DNA of 64,000 nt from Vitellaria paradoxa (GCA_019916065.1 CM034236.1:49628690-49692689); one strand, 5' to 3'. Shown: positions 48,308 to 60,137, counted from the stretch's first letter. Notes: generated by a model not told the origin, from the sequence alone. Numbers and translations: made by a program.

Positions 48308-48718
48308 GGGGTGAAATCGAGTCGAATCGAGCTTTAACATGCTCGAGCTTAAAGCTCCGCTCGAGGTTTTATACTGAACTCGAGTTCGATTTGAGTTTTT
48401 ATATAGATTCGAGCTCGGCTCAATAAAAAAAAATTTAGACGCGATTCGGCTCGCAAATAACTCGATTAAACCAAAACGATGTTGTTTTGATTTAAAATAT
48501 AATATATTTAAAAAAATATAATAAAAATATTATTAAAAAATATATATTATTCTAACCGAGCCTACTCGCGAGTTTCCTAGCCGAACTTCTTTAGGTTCGA
48601 GCTCGAGTTAGAATCCAAAACGAGCCAAAAACCAAGCTCAGTTCGAGCTCGTTTAACTCACGAATCGAGCTCGAGCCGAGCTCTAGTAGCTCGCGAGCAA
48701 CTCGATTCGTTTCCACCC
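48308..48718. mobile_element. Foldback element, second copy of the CLF intron-1 family
   Basis: Left end GGGGTGAAATCGAGTCGAAT and reversed right end GGGTGGAAACGAATCGAGTT. The arms are dominated by GAGCTCGA and CGAGCTTA words and could form a long hairpin. The centre has CCAAAACGATGTTGTTTTG and an AT block, as in the copy at 38,264. Confidence 0.7.
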
Positions 48719-48762
48719 TTATACTTCACAAAAAACCAACCGCAAACCCACTATATTGATGT

Positions 48763-49529
48763 ACTAGCAATTACTCATGCCTGAAGGCACAAAAATACAA
48801 TTTGGCGTGTAAATAACTTAAATTTAAATTTATAAAGCCAACTTATACAAAAAAATGTAAAAATAACATATAAAAATAAAAATCATTAATAAAAAGAGAT
48901 TAAAGTATAAAATTTTATTATTTATTGCAAATATTATTACTTTTTTTAAATATTAATTTAAAATCTTTTATATGAAAAGTATTCAAAAAAAAAAAAAAAA
49001 ACGTTCACTTTACACTATGTATCATTTATATAATAAGTAAGTTTAAAATTTTGAATTTAAGATATTTTTAACTATTGAATTCGCTAAATAGCCATAATCA
49101 TTTTTCTTTTTCTCTCACTCTTTTTATTTTTTAATACTTTTTATATAAAAGATTTTAAATTAATATTTTAAGAAATGTAACATGCACTTTTACGCTCTAT
49201 TTCATTTATAAAATAAACAAGTTTAAAATTTTAAATACTTTTAACTATTAAATTTGTTAAATGGTCAGAATTATTTTTCTTTTTCTCTCACTACTCCGGT
49301 ATTTTTAAATATTTTTTATATAAAAGATTTTAAATTAATATTTTATAAAAGTAATAATATTTGTAATAAATAATAAAATTTTAAACCTTAATCTCTTTTA
49401 ATTAATGATTTTTATTTTTATATGTTATTCTTACACTTTTTTTATACAAATTTGCTTAATAAATTTAAATTTAAATTATTTATACGCGAAATTATATTTT
49501 TGTATCTTCAAGCACGAGCAATTGCTAGT
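48763..49529. mobile_element. Two Helitron-like 3' ends in inverted orientation
   Basis: The left 235 bp and the reversed right 235 bp are very similar (by eye about 85%). Each outer end reads, towards the outside, a stem-loop (TGCC TTCA GGCA on the left, partly lost on the right), 9-10 nt (GAG/CAATTG-type), CTAG, then T. That matches Helitron 3' termini (hairpin then CTRR, inserted before T). The interior holds a tandem duplication of about 170 bp. It has no coding capacity. It is either two copies inserted tail-to-tail or a rearranged double-ended derivative. Confidence 0.55.
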
Positions 49530-49534
49530 TCTAA

Positions 49535-50540
49535 TAAAAAAGATAAAAACTTTTAGAGTAGTATGTATATTATCATAAACTTAAAGTTAAAAAAAAGTTA
49601 TACTAAACAAATCATTATCATACTAAAAATTATTAAATATTCTTACTACTGGACATGTATTTTCCTTCCCCTTATTAGAAGAACTTGTCATTTCTTTTCC
49701 TTTACACATCTTATTTGCCTTAGTCTTTACCTTAGAAAAATAAGTTTAAAAAATTAATATCTTGCTATTTTACATTGGAATGAGTAAATAACAGATAAAT
49801 ATTAAAATTATTAAAGAACTCACCACTGAAAGTGCATTTTCCTTCCCCTTTCTACTATAACTAACCTTCTCCTTTCCATTGGACATCATGTTTGCTCTTT
49901 ACCTTTTTATTTAAAAAAAAGGTAAAAAATTTAGAGGCATAATATACTACTTCGTATTTATTATATTAAAACAGTACTTTGTTACATTAGAATAGTAGTC
50001 TTACCTCACAAATGCGCATAGCATTAAAGTCTTGTTCATCACGAATCACAACGCCTATATTTGTTTCACGCAAAATTTGAACAATATAAAGGCATTTGAA
50101 AGGGGAATAAATAAGCAATAATACAATTTTCATGCCATGTCTTAATTTTTTCTTCTATGGATGAGTGTTATATGCACTGGTTATCCCTAGTATCTTAAAA
50201 ATTAATAAAATAAAAGTAGTAAATAGATTATAATTTATCATTCGATGTACTTTTGCATCCACCTGTATTTTAAATAACATAAGCAAAAGTACATATTAAT
50301 CACAATGAAAATCAAGCTATTCAAGAAAATCTAACTTATGTGACCAAAAATTGTGATGTCTTTCTTGATCACAAATTGTTGTAAGTTGATTACTTTACAA
50401 CCTGAAAATTCATTAAAATTAAACATTAATTGTAAAAATAAATACTCATTTATATTTTATCAAATAACAATTTTAACTTACCATGTCTTGAATTGCCTAT
50501 ATAAGAATAATAATGCAAAAAATAACTTAGCAACCAAAGC
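49535..50540. other. AT-rich intergenic DNA, no gene seen
   Basis: No protein-like frame on either strand and no clear repeat boundaries. Confidence 0.45.
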
Positions 50541-50543
50541 AAA

Positions 50544-51480
50544 CTACTATTTGCCCGTGCCTAGAGGCACAAAAAATAATTTTTACTGATAAAAACAAAT
50601 TAATAATAATAATTGTTGTCATTAAATAAATTTTTTTGGCTAAAAATTTTTAATCTACATAATAAAACACATCATTTAATTTGACATTTGTCTTAATCAT
50701 TACTAAAATTTCAAGACATCAATATTTATTATTACCTATATTATAAGGAATGATAGTTGATATAACATTCAGTAGGTAATTATTTAAATATATTTTTTTA
50801 AATAAAAAAATAGTTACCATAACTACTTAAATATTCAAAAATAAATATTTCAATTTAACTTTAATTCTTGGTGTGTCATTTAACAGGTAACTATTTAAAT
50901 ACAATTTTTTAAATAAAAAATTAGTTACTGTAACTGTTTAAATATAAAAAAGTAAATATTTAAACTAAAATATCAATTTTAATGTGCTTATTATCTATGT
51001 TATAGGGAAGGATAATTGACGTGACATTTAATAGGTAAATATTTAAATTTTTTAGTAAAAAATTATTACTGCAATTATTTAAATATACAAAATAAATATC
51101 TATATTATATCTCAAATTTAAAATTTCTTTATCATATAAATGACATCTTTATATAAAAAGTATTAAAAAAATGGGAAAAGCAAAAAAAAAAGAAAAATAA
51201 TTCTGACCATTTAACAAATTTAATAATTGAAAATATCTCAAATTTAAAATTTAAAATTTTCTTATCATATAAATGACACATAATGTAAAAGTAAATTTTC
51301 AGTTTAAGTTTAAATTTTAAGTTTTAAGCACATTAAAATTAAAATTTTAATTTAAAGGTTTATTTTTTGATAAAATTTTTAAAAATTAAAAATTTAAATA
51401 TATTTTTTTAAATAAAAATTTAGTTGACTTTATCTAATAAATATCCATAATTATGTAATAATAATGGATAATATAAGTAA
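50544..51480 (-). mobile_element. Helitron-like copy, 3' end at the left
   Basis: On the minus strand the left boundary shows the hairpin GTGCC TCTA GGCAC (plus 50,557-50,570) and then GGGCAAATAGTAG, a CTRR-like end with a substitution. The body from about 51,000 to 51,480, reversed, matches the interior of the copy at 6.8-7.5 kb (words such as ATTAGATAAA, TTAATATGCTTAAAACTTAA). The 5' end is not found. Confidence 0.4.
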
Positions 51481-52453
51481 AATATAGCTTGTATAATTTT
51501 ACAAAATGTAATATCCACAAAATCATTAAAAAAAATCTTTCTTAATTCAAAAATAAAAAAATTACTCGGACATCTCTTAAAATTTACTTTGGTGTGAAAC
51601 AAAGAAAAATTAAATTTTTTTTGTGCCAAATCATAATTTTTTTAAATCGAATTGCATGTTCATTAGTAGAGGATACCAAATATCCAATATTAAGGCATCT
51701 TCGGTACAATTTATATAAATTGTCACAAAAATGCATAGCGTAGAGGCAATACCCTATAGTAGATATCCCATCCAAAGAAAAAAAATCAGTTTTTCTTCGT
51801 TTCACACCAAAAAAAAAAAAAAAATCAACTTTTTTCTGTTTCACACCAAAAAAAAATAGGATTTATAAAGAAATTATAATAAAATTAACCTACATGCCAT
51901 TTCCTTTTATTTCTCCGTAATTAAAGATCGACTATTACAATTTAAATGACAAAATATGTATACATATATATATATCTATATTTATGCACACTTTTATTCT
52001 AAAGAAAATCAAAATACTATCTTTAATTTAAATATATAAATATGTTCAATACCAAAGTTCATAAGCAATACAGGCACGTCCAATAAACAAGCACGAGCAA
52101 TTGAAATAGTATTCTAACTTCTACTCAATAACAAAGTTCAATGGCCTCTCTCTAACTCTCTCTCTCATAAGTTGTGTTTTATTAAATAAATTTTAATTTA
52201 TTCTAATTTCATTTTAATCTTTAATTTAAACACTACATAAAAATTTCATTACACCTTGAACACTTTAAATCCTGTCCTCAAGTTCTCTCTTTAATTATTC
52301 TTTGTCTACAAATACATATATACATGTCTGACCAAGCCGTACACAAACAGTCAACGTCTGTGTCAGTTTTTTTCACCAAATGCCACTAGACAACTCTGAC
52401 CCATTCTCTTCCTTGTCCTCCTCTTCTCTCGCTCTGCAGCCACTCTCTATCCA
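51481..52453. other. Flank upstream of the second Copia; possible promoter
   Basis: No gene seen up to about 52,290. From there the sequence becomes less AT-rich: a TATA-like word (ACATATATAC, about 52,314) precedes a CT-rich leader-like tract (52,400-52,458) that is cut by the Copia insertion. It may be the promoter and leader of the DUF3511-like ORF beyond the element. Confidence 0.3.
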
Positions 52454-52458
52454 CACAC

Positions 52459-52867
52459 TGTTGGAAAATAATTAATTGTGGGCTAAATATATTATTTGTG
52501 TGTTATAGGCTATCATAAAGATTAAGCCCATTTAAAGTGGTCTGTTAAGGTTTTAAGGTTTTGGGCTTTACAACATCTCAATTTTGTATGGGCCTTTAAT
52601 GTGTAGATACCTAAGCCCATATTTCTATTTTATGATGGGCCGAATAGAAGTAGGGTTTCTACAGTTATTATAAATAGGTTATGGTCCCCAGGTCATACGT
52701 AAGAGTTTTCTAATCAATCTGAGATCCCATCGTCAGAGAGAATTAAGAAAAGAAACCTACGTATTAGCTTGGAAGATCAAGAACCACAAAATTACATCAA
52801 TGGATTCAGGTACGCTTCCGCATTAATTTATTTTCTTGATGATTCGATATGAATTAAATAATCAACA
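52459..52867 (+). repeat. 5' LTR of the second Copia
   Basis: 409 bp from TGTTGGAAAA to AATCAACA. It contains a TATA-like ATTATAAATAGG (about 52,667-52,678) that could drive transcription of the element. Confidence 0.95.
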
Positions 52868-52869
52868 AG

Positions 52870-52882
52870 TGGTATCAAAGCC
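52870..52882 (+). other. Primer binding site of the second Copia
   Basis: TGGTATCAAAGCC, two bases after the LTR, complementary to the 3' end of initiator tRNA-Met with slight variation. Confidence 0.9.
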
Positions 52883-53474
52883 AACTCATGTTGAATCATT
52901 GAGAAATTTTTTTTTTTTATGGATTAAGATTAAATGGCTAGGGTTTAAATTTTGGGGATTAATTTTTAGTTCTCAAAATTTTGAAATTTTCAGTTATTTG
53001 ATCTTCTTTTATGCAATTGCTGTTCGTATGCATATATATATATACACATGCGTGTACATGCTTTAAACGTGGTGTTGCATGACGATTTATGTATACACAC
53101 TGGATTAAGTTTCTTTAATGAATATTCATTCAATGTTCACGCTGGAAAGTTTTGCTTTTAATGAATATTGAATGACCATATTTTTGTCTTTTAGCTATTT
53201 AATGTATACGTGAAAGGTTTTGGCAATCCTATGGATTCAGACTGTTTCGGTAATTTGAGTCACTGATTTAATCCCTGCACACTTTAATCTATTTCGTTTT
53301 ATTTCGATTTGTTTCGTAATATCATGTTTTACCTGTTTCAATTCTCTTTTCGTATGATTGAATGCTATTTGATTGTTTTTAAGATGCTTAAAGTAGTTTT
53401 AGCGTAAAACCCTAATCTTGATTCAACAAATCAAGAAAGGGTAGTTCACGAAAAGCCTTGGGGTGTTCGTAGTC

Positions 53475-53654
53475 CCTTCGCGTAGGTTTCGAGACCCTGC
53501 GCGTAGGTTGCGAGACCCTTCGCGTAGGTTTCGAGACCCTGCGCGTAGGTTGCGAGACCCTTCGCGTAGGTTTCGAGACCCTGCGCGTAGGTTGCGAAAC
53601 CCTTCGCGTAGGTTTCAAAACCCTTCGCGTAGATTGCGAAACCTTTCACGAAGG
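53475..53654. repeat. 21-bp minisatellite in the Copia leader
   Basis: Eight full units and a partial ninth. Units alternate between two types, CCTTCGCGTAGGTTTCGAGA(C) and CCTGCGCGTAGGTTGCGAGA(C), giving a 42-bp higher-order period at first; later units drift. Since 21 is a multiple of three, three frames stay open through the array (for example minus-strand repeats of PTRRVSK/PTRRVSQ). I take these as side effects of the period, not genes. Confidence 0.95.
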
Positions 53655-54549
53655 GATTTACCTTTCACAAATCTATTTTTTTTTTCTACTTCGAAAACAT
53701 TCAAATACGAAAATCCTTAACTAAATCCGTGTGAGATCACTGGTATGGATTTTCGTAACTAGTCATCAAATACTTTTGAATAGAATTAAAAATCTAAATA
53801 GTTAATCGGTTTTCATTAAATTTTTTTTTTAGCCATTCGGATTTGTTGATTTTGATGGGTGAATTTACGGATTTGATTTAAAAAAAAAAATTGGGATCCT
53901 TGGGTCTGTTTTGTAATTCTTGAAAGTTTGACGTTTCTTTGAAATTTTCTTATGGGCTTATATGAAAGGTTTTAAAAATTACTTAACAGCCCCCAAAGGT
54001 TTATTTTTTTTATTTCAAAAGGGTCCTAAAGAGTTTTAATTTCTTTTAATCTTAAGGGAATTGATTTAAGGAATCAATTAAATTCAAATTTTGGTATTAT
54101 TAATTTTTGGTACATAATATTCAACAATAAATTAATGGAAGTAACATGTTGCCAAAGCAACCTCTCTTGTGGAAATTATTTTATTTTGAATATTAGAAGG
54201 TTGTGTATATGTATTTATTCATGTGAGTATTGGTCGGCCCAAAGGAAGGCTAATATTTGGCAGAATTACACATGCACCTGTGGTGGTAAACATGTGACAA
54301 TTATTAGGTTTCCATGTAAATAGTGAGACAATCCAAAGATTGACTTATTATTTGACAGGAGTTATTGTCAATGTTTGATCACTACAACAAGAGTACCACT
54401 TACAATTAATATTACTGTCCAAAGACTTGATATTAATGTTGTGCTGGGTATCTTGAGATGGGTTTACCATTATTTGAATTTATTGATTATTATTTTTGTT
54501 TATTAATGTGAGCATAATTTTTGGTTATTTTGTCCTCTATACAGCTAAT

Positions 54550-57500
54550 ATGTCTGCTACTACTATATCTGCCAACATAAATTCGATTCCTATGTTAAAT
54601 GGAACAAACTTCAAGGATTGGAAAGAGAACATATTAATTGTTCTTGGCTGCATGGATCTTGACCTTGCACTCAGGGTTGAGCAACCCGCTTCTCTTACGG
54701 TTGAAAGTTCACTTGATGACAAGAGGAACTTTGAGAAATGGGATCGCTCAAATCGCATGAGTCTCATGATCATCAAACGCGGCATTCCAGAAGCCTTCAG
54801 GGGTGCAGTATCCGAGGGGATAACTAATGCCAAGGAGTTCCTTGCCGAGATTAAAAATCGTTTTGTTAAAAACGATAATGCTAAAACAAGCACGCTTTTG
54901 CAAGGCTTGATTTCAATGAAGTATAAAGGCAAAGGAAACATAAGGGAATACATCATGGAGATGTCCAATATTGCTTCTAAACTTAAGAGATTAAAGCTTG
55001 AGCTATCTGATGACTTGCTCGTGCATTTGGTATTGATCTCGCTTCCTGCACAATTCAGTCACTTTAAGGTCAGTTACAACTGCCAAAAGGAGAAATGGTC
55101 TCTAAATGAGCTCATTTCATATTGTGTGCAAGAGGAAGAAAGGTTGAAGCAAGACAGAACTGAAAGTGCTCACTTGGCAAGTACCTCTAAAGATAAGGGC
55201 AAGAAAAGAAAGAAAGAATATGAAGCTGCTACTAAGGGTCCAGCACAAAAGAAACAACAGCAGAAAATTGACAGCTGCTTCTTTTGTAACAAAACTGGAC
55301 ATCTTAAGAAAAATTGTGCCAAATATCACGCTTGGCCTGCAAAGAAAGGTACAATTTTTACTTTGGTCTGTTCTGAGGTTAATTTAGCTTCAGTACCTAG
55401 AAACACTTGGTGGTTAGATTCTGGTGCTACTACTCACATAAGTGTTTCTATGCAGGGTTGCCTGAGCTACCGAAAGCCAAATGATGGTGAAAGATACATC
55501 TTTGTGGGAGATGGCAAGTCGGTGGAAGTTGATGCAATAGGCACTTTTAGGTTATTATTAGGAACTGGTTATTATTTGGATTTGAAAGATACTTTTATTG
55601 TACCGTCTTTTAGGCAGAATTTGGTTTCTGTTTATTTGTTGGACAAATCTGGATATTATTGTTCATTTGGAAACAATCAGTTTAGTCTTTCGTTGAATTC
55701 AAATGTTATTGGTACTGGTTCATTATCTGCATATGATAACCTATACTTGCTCGATACTATTGCATCATATCATGAAACCTTGCATGTGCAATCACGTGGT
55801 ACTAAACGCAAATTAAATAAAGAAAATTCGGCGTCATTATGGCACAAACGGTTGGGTCATATCTCAAAAGATAGAATTGGAAGACTTGTGTCTGATGGCA
55901 TTTTGGATTCCCCTGATTTTTCAGACTTTGATGTCTGCATTAATTGTATTAAGGGAAAACAGACCAAAACTAAGAGATTAGGTGCCAATAGAACTTCAGA
56001 CGTCTTAGAATTGATACATACGGATATTTGTGGTCCATTCCCTATGGCTTCTTGGAATGGTCAACAATATTTTATATCATTCATAGACGATTACTCACGC
56101 TATGGGTACCTATATCTCATTCATAAGAAGTCTCAGTCATTGGACGTGTTCAAGGCTTTTAAAGCTGAAGCTGAGAATCAACTCAACAAAAGAATTAAGA
56201 GCGTCAAATCTGATCGTGGTGGTGAGTACTACGGTAGATATGACGGTTCAGGAGAACAACGTCCAGGACCATTTGCTAAATCCCTAGAGGAGTGTGGAAT
56301 CGTCCCACAGTACACCATGCCAGGATCCCCTAGCATGAATGGTGTAGCTAAGAGACGAAACAGAACTCTAAAAGACATGGTAAGGAGTATGATTAGTCAT
56401 TCTACCTTACCAGAATCACTTTGGGGAGAAGCACTTAAGACTGCAGCTTACATTCTTAATAGAGTACCCACTAAAGCAGCTGCCAAAAAACCTTATGAGC
56501 TTTGGACAGTTAAAAAGCCTAGTTTGAAGCATTTTCACATTTGGGGATGCCCAACTGAGGCAAGGCCTTATAGGTCACATGAAAATAAATTGGACTCCAA
56601 AACAGTGAGCAGTTACTTTATTGGTTACTCTGAGTGATCGAGGGGCTACAAATTTTATGATCCCACACTTAGGTCAATTTTTGAAACGGGAACTGCAACA
56701 TTTTTTGAGGATGTTGATTTTGGGGGGAGAAATAAGATTAGAGACATTGCCTTTGAGGAGGAATTGGTTTCGATTCCTACTATCCTTTATGATAATGTGC
56801 AGGCTTCTACACCTGTCATTGATCAAGAAGGAAATCAGGAACCTCAACAAGACAATGTTGAACAACCCCCCATCCAGAATGAGGTAATTATTCCAGAAGA
56901 ACAAAATCAACAACCTCAAGAACTAAGGAGATCCATGAGAGAAAGGAGAAGTGCTATTCCAGATGATTATGTAGTATTTCTCCAAGAACGTGAGGAAGAT
57001 ATTGGAATGGTGGAAGATGATCCAATCAACTTTCATCAGGCCATGCAGGGTTCTAACTCTCAACAGTGGATTGATGCCATGAATGAGGAGTATAAGTCTA
57101 TGCAAGACAATAAAGTTTGGGATCTTGTCCCATTACCAGAAGGTGCGAAACCCATTGGTTGTAAATGGATATTTAAAATCAAAAGGGATTCGAATGGTAA
57201 TGTGGAAAGATATAAGGCTCGTCTTGTAGCAAAAGGCTTTACCCAGAAGGAGGGCATCGACTTCAAAGAGACTTTCTCTCCGGTTTCTACGAAAGACTCT
57301 TTCAGAACCATTATGGCGCTTATTGCACATTTTGATCTTGAGTTACATCAGATGGATGTTAAGACGGCATTTCTTAATGGTGACATTAATGAAACGATCT
57401 ATATGGTGCAACCAGAAAACTTTGTGTCGGGAGACTCAAAGAATATGGTTTGCAAATTAAAGAAATCCATCTATGGACTCAAACAAGCTTCCCGTCAGTG

Positions 57501-58601
57501 GTACTACAAATTTCACAAAGTAATTATCTCGTTCGGCTTTGAGGTAAATGCTGTGGATGATTGTGTGTATCACAGTTCAGTGGGAGTAAGTATATTTTAC
57601 TGGTTTTATATGTTGATGACATATTGCTTGCCACAAATGATATAGGCATGTTGCATGAAACCAAGAGATTTCTATCAAAGAATTTTGAGATGAAAGATCT
57701 TGGTAATGCATCTTTTGTATTAGGGATTCAGATACATCGAGATCGCTCTCGGGGTATTCTTGGATTATCACAAAAGGCCTATATCGATAAGGTACTTAAA
57801 AGGTTTGGCATGCAAGATTGTAAACCAAGTGACACCCCTGTCGCTAAGGGAAACAAATTTAGTCTCAATCAATGCCCTAAAAATGACTTTGAATTTAAGG
57901 AGATGCATAAGATTCCTTACGCTTCAGTTGTTGGAAGTCTAATGTATGCTCAAGTTTGTACACGTCCAGACATAGCATTCATTGTTGGAATGTTAGGCAA
58001 ATATTTAAGCAATCCTGGGATGGATCATTGGAAAGCAGCCAAACGAGTTTTGAGCTACTTACAGAGAACAAAGGATTACATGCTCACTTATAAGAAATCG
58101 GATCAGTTGGAGATCATTGGGTTTTCTGATTCCGATTTTGCTGGGTGCCAAGATAGTAGAAGATCCACATCAGGTTACATCTACTTGCTGGCTGGAGGAG
58201 CTATATCCTAGAGGAGTGCCAAGCAGACACTCATAGCTTCTTCCACTATGGCAGCAGAGTTCATAGCTTGTTATGAGGCATCTAATCATGGAATATGGCT
58301 GCGGAATTTTGTCACTGGGCTGCGAATTTTAGATAGTGTTGAAAGACCATTAAAGTTATTCTGTGACAATAAGTCAGCTGTGCTATATTCTAATAACAAT
58401 AGGAGTTCTTCGAAATCTAAACACATAGACATTAAGTTCCTAGTGGTTAAGGAAAGAGTTCAGAGTGGTCAGATGTCTATAGAGCATATCGGCACAAACT
58501 CTATGATTGCGGATCCGCTCACTAAAGGCTTACCACCCAAGGTCTTTCATGAGCATGTAGCTCATATGGGTGTTGTATCATTTGATGATATGTTGGTTTA
58601 G
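54550..58601 (+). pseudogene. gag-pol of the second Copia, three breaks
   Basis: Start ATG at 54,550 ([20 protein letters not shown]). In order: the gag core; CCHC knuckle [14 protein letters not shown] (about 55,279-55,320); protease [11 protein letters not shown] (about 55,413-55,445); integrase with HKRLGHIS and CINCIKGK zinc-binding parts and a DDE core ([17 protein letters not shown]); reverse transcriptase (CKWIFKIK, RLVAKGFTQKEG, LYVDDILLA at about 57,605); and RNase H (FSDSDFAGCQDSRRSTSGY, SSTMAAEF). Breaks: TGA at 56,635-56,637 where the family has Arg (CGA to TGA fits); a one-base loss near 57,574; and TAG at 58,209-58,211 where Trp is expected. Domains and catalytic motifs are otherwise intact, so decay is recent. 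A splice-like ATACAG just before the start suggests a leader intron. Confidence 0.95.
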
Positions 58602-58986
58602 TGGGAGTTTGTATTTGGATACTTTTCAGTTGTAGACACATTTTATGGATTTATTTTCTGCAGAATAAGATATTTGGTTTATTTGCACTCTAGATGTATT
58701 TGTTGTGATCTCACTAAAGAATAAAGTAGGACCAGTTGGAAATAGGCATGTTTAGATCACATTATATGTAATTTCCATGCTACACATTCATACTTGATCT
58801 ATGTCGTTGATTGTATTGATATATGTGACTATTGATGGGTTTAGTTATGATACATATAACGAAAGTCGCTTTAATCCTATATTGATATAATTGATGGACC
58901 AGATTGCATAGAGATGTTTGATAATGATAGCAAATTTTGAGCTCATAAGGTTAATTTTATAATACACAAGCTAACATATTTGGCCC

Positions 58987-58997
58987 AAGTGGGAGAT
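58987..58997 (+). other. Polypurine tract of the second Copia
   Basis: AAGTGGGAGAT directly before the 3' LTR, the usual plus-strand primer for Copia elements. Confidence 0.85.
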
Positions 58998-59406
58998 TGT
59001 TGGAAAATAATTAATTGTGGGCCAAATATGTTATTTGTGTGTTATAGGCTATCATAAAGATTAAGCCCATTTAAAGTGGTCTGTTAAGGTTTTAAGGTTT
59101 TGGGCTTTATAACATCTCAATTTTGTATGGGCCTTTAATGTGTAGATACCTAAGCCCATATTTCTATTTTATGATGGGCTGAATAGAAGTAGGGTTTCTA
59201 CAGTTATTATAAATAGGTTATGGTCCCCAGGTCATACGTAAGAGTTTTCTAATCAATCTGAGATCCCATCGTCAGAGAGAATTAAGAAAAGAAACCTACG
59301 TATTAGCTTGGAAGATCAAGAACCACAAAATTACATCAATGGATTAAGGTACGCTTCCGCATTAATTTATTTTCTTGATGATTCGATATGAATTAAATAA
59401 TCAACA
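58998..59406 (+). repeat. 3' LTR of the second Copia
   Basis: 409 bp, the same length as the 5' LTR; five substitutions noted by reading (near 59,023, 59,030, 59,108, 59,179 and 59,347). Confidence 0.95.
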
Positions 59407-59413
59407 CACACCC

Positions 59414-59415
<2 letters not shown>

Positions 59416-59468
<53 letters not shown>
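59416..59468. repeat. (CA)n(TA)n microsatellite
   Basis: A CA run of about 19 units followed by a short TA run. It abuts the Copia target duplication CACAC, so the element inserted at the edge of this repeat. Confidence 0.9.
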
Positions 59469-59486
59469 CATGAATATAAACATTCG

Positions 59487-60137
59487 ATGTGCCTCCAACT
59501 CGCTTCCCTGGGTCATGAAAGGGTATTACCCGTCCATTCGATATATAGGGGCACTACGGTGTATAGATATATATATACACGTGGCTTAATTGCCAACTAT
59601 TCAATTTGTGGGCTCGAGATATCTCTTCTGGATTTTGTTCAAATCAAACACATTAACACCATTGGTCTTTTCTCTCTCAAGCACCATACGAAATTTGGAA
59701 GCCCTCATCCATGGAAATCAACGATGCACCGCCGTCAACGGACAACTCTACAGCGGCGGAGGAGGAAGCTAGAGGTCTCACCACCTATCCTCCCTATACG
59801 TGCGCCCTCTCTATTCGATGCCACCGCTATCTCAAATGATGCTCTATTTCACACACATAGCCAAATCCAAACCAAACCCAAGTGTTTATTTGGTGGCCTA
59901 GAGATGCAGAGACGAAAGCGAGTCGCTAAGTATAAATTGTATGCCGTGGAGGGCAAGGTTAAGGCTTCTCTCAAGAAGGGGTTTCAATTGTTCGTGGCTA
60001 TAGAAATTAAGAAAAAAGAAACAGAGGAATCTCTTTTAATTTGGGTGCTATATATATATATATATGCATGTGCTTCTGTAATATATATTGTCAGCTTCCT
60101 CCTCTTTCTCTCTCTCGTTTCACTCTCAGATGAATAG
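59487..60137 (+). CDS. ORF with DUF3511-like core, possibly an altered gene
   Basis: The frame starts MCLQLASLGHERVLPVHSIY and stops at 60,137. Near residues 139-167 it reads EMQRRKRVAKYKLYAVEGK followed by VKASLKKGF, which matches the conserved RKKRVA.YK.Y.VEGKVK.S core of plant DUF3511 proteins. The family normally goes on with a short Trp-rich end, but this frame continues into IEIKKKETEE and a hydrophobic stretch partly encoded by a TA repeat. Upstream residues look unlike the family, and a different frame from an ATG at 59,711 (MEINDAPPSTDNSTAAEEE) looks more natural but stops at 59,839. A frameshift or a missed intron is likely. A G-box (CACGTG) lies at 59,578-59,583. The function of the family is unknown. 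Confidence 0.45.
   Translation: MCLQLASLGHERVLPVHSIYRGTTVYRYIYTRGLIANYSICGLEISLLDFVQIKHINTIGLFSLKHHTKFGSPHPWKSTMHRRQRTTLQRRRRKLEVSPPILPIRAPSLFDATAISNDALFHTHSQIQTKPKCLFGGLEMQRRKRVAKYKLYAVEGKVKASLKKGFQLFVAIEIKKKETEESLLIWVLYIYIYACASVIYIVSFLLFLSLVSLSDE

Larger units (their letters stand above)
52459..59406 (+). mobile_element. Ty1/copia LTR retrotransposon, young (6,948 bp)
   Basis: Two LTRs of exactly 409 bp with TG/CA ends, differing at only five positions (about 1.2%), and a 5-bp target duplication CACAC at 52,454-52,458 and 59,407-59,411. A tRNA-iMet-type primer site (TGGTATCAAAGCC) and a polypurine tract are present. The internal order protease-integrase-RT-RNase H marks it as Copia. The 1.6 kb leader before gag contains a 21-bp minisatellite. 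The coding frame has three breaks, all apparently recent. It inserted into a CA-rich sequence. Confidence 0.97.

Noticed and set aside
53412..53720. Arg-rich repeat ORFs on both strands
   Set aside because: Three frames are open only because the minisatellite unit is 21 bp. There is no start context or family match, and they lie in the noncoding leader of the Copia element.
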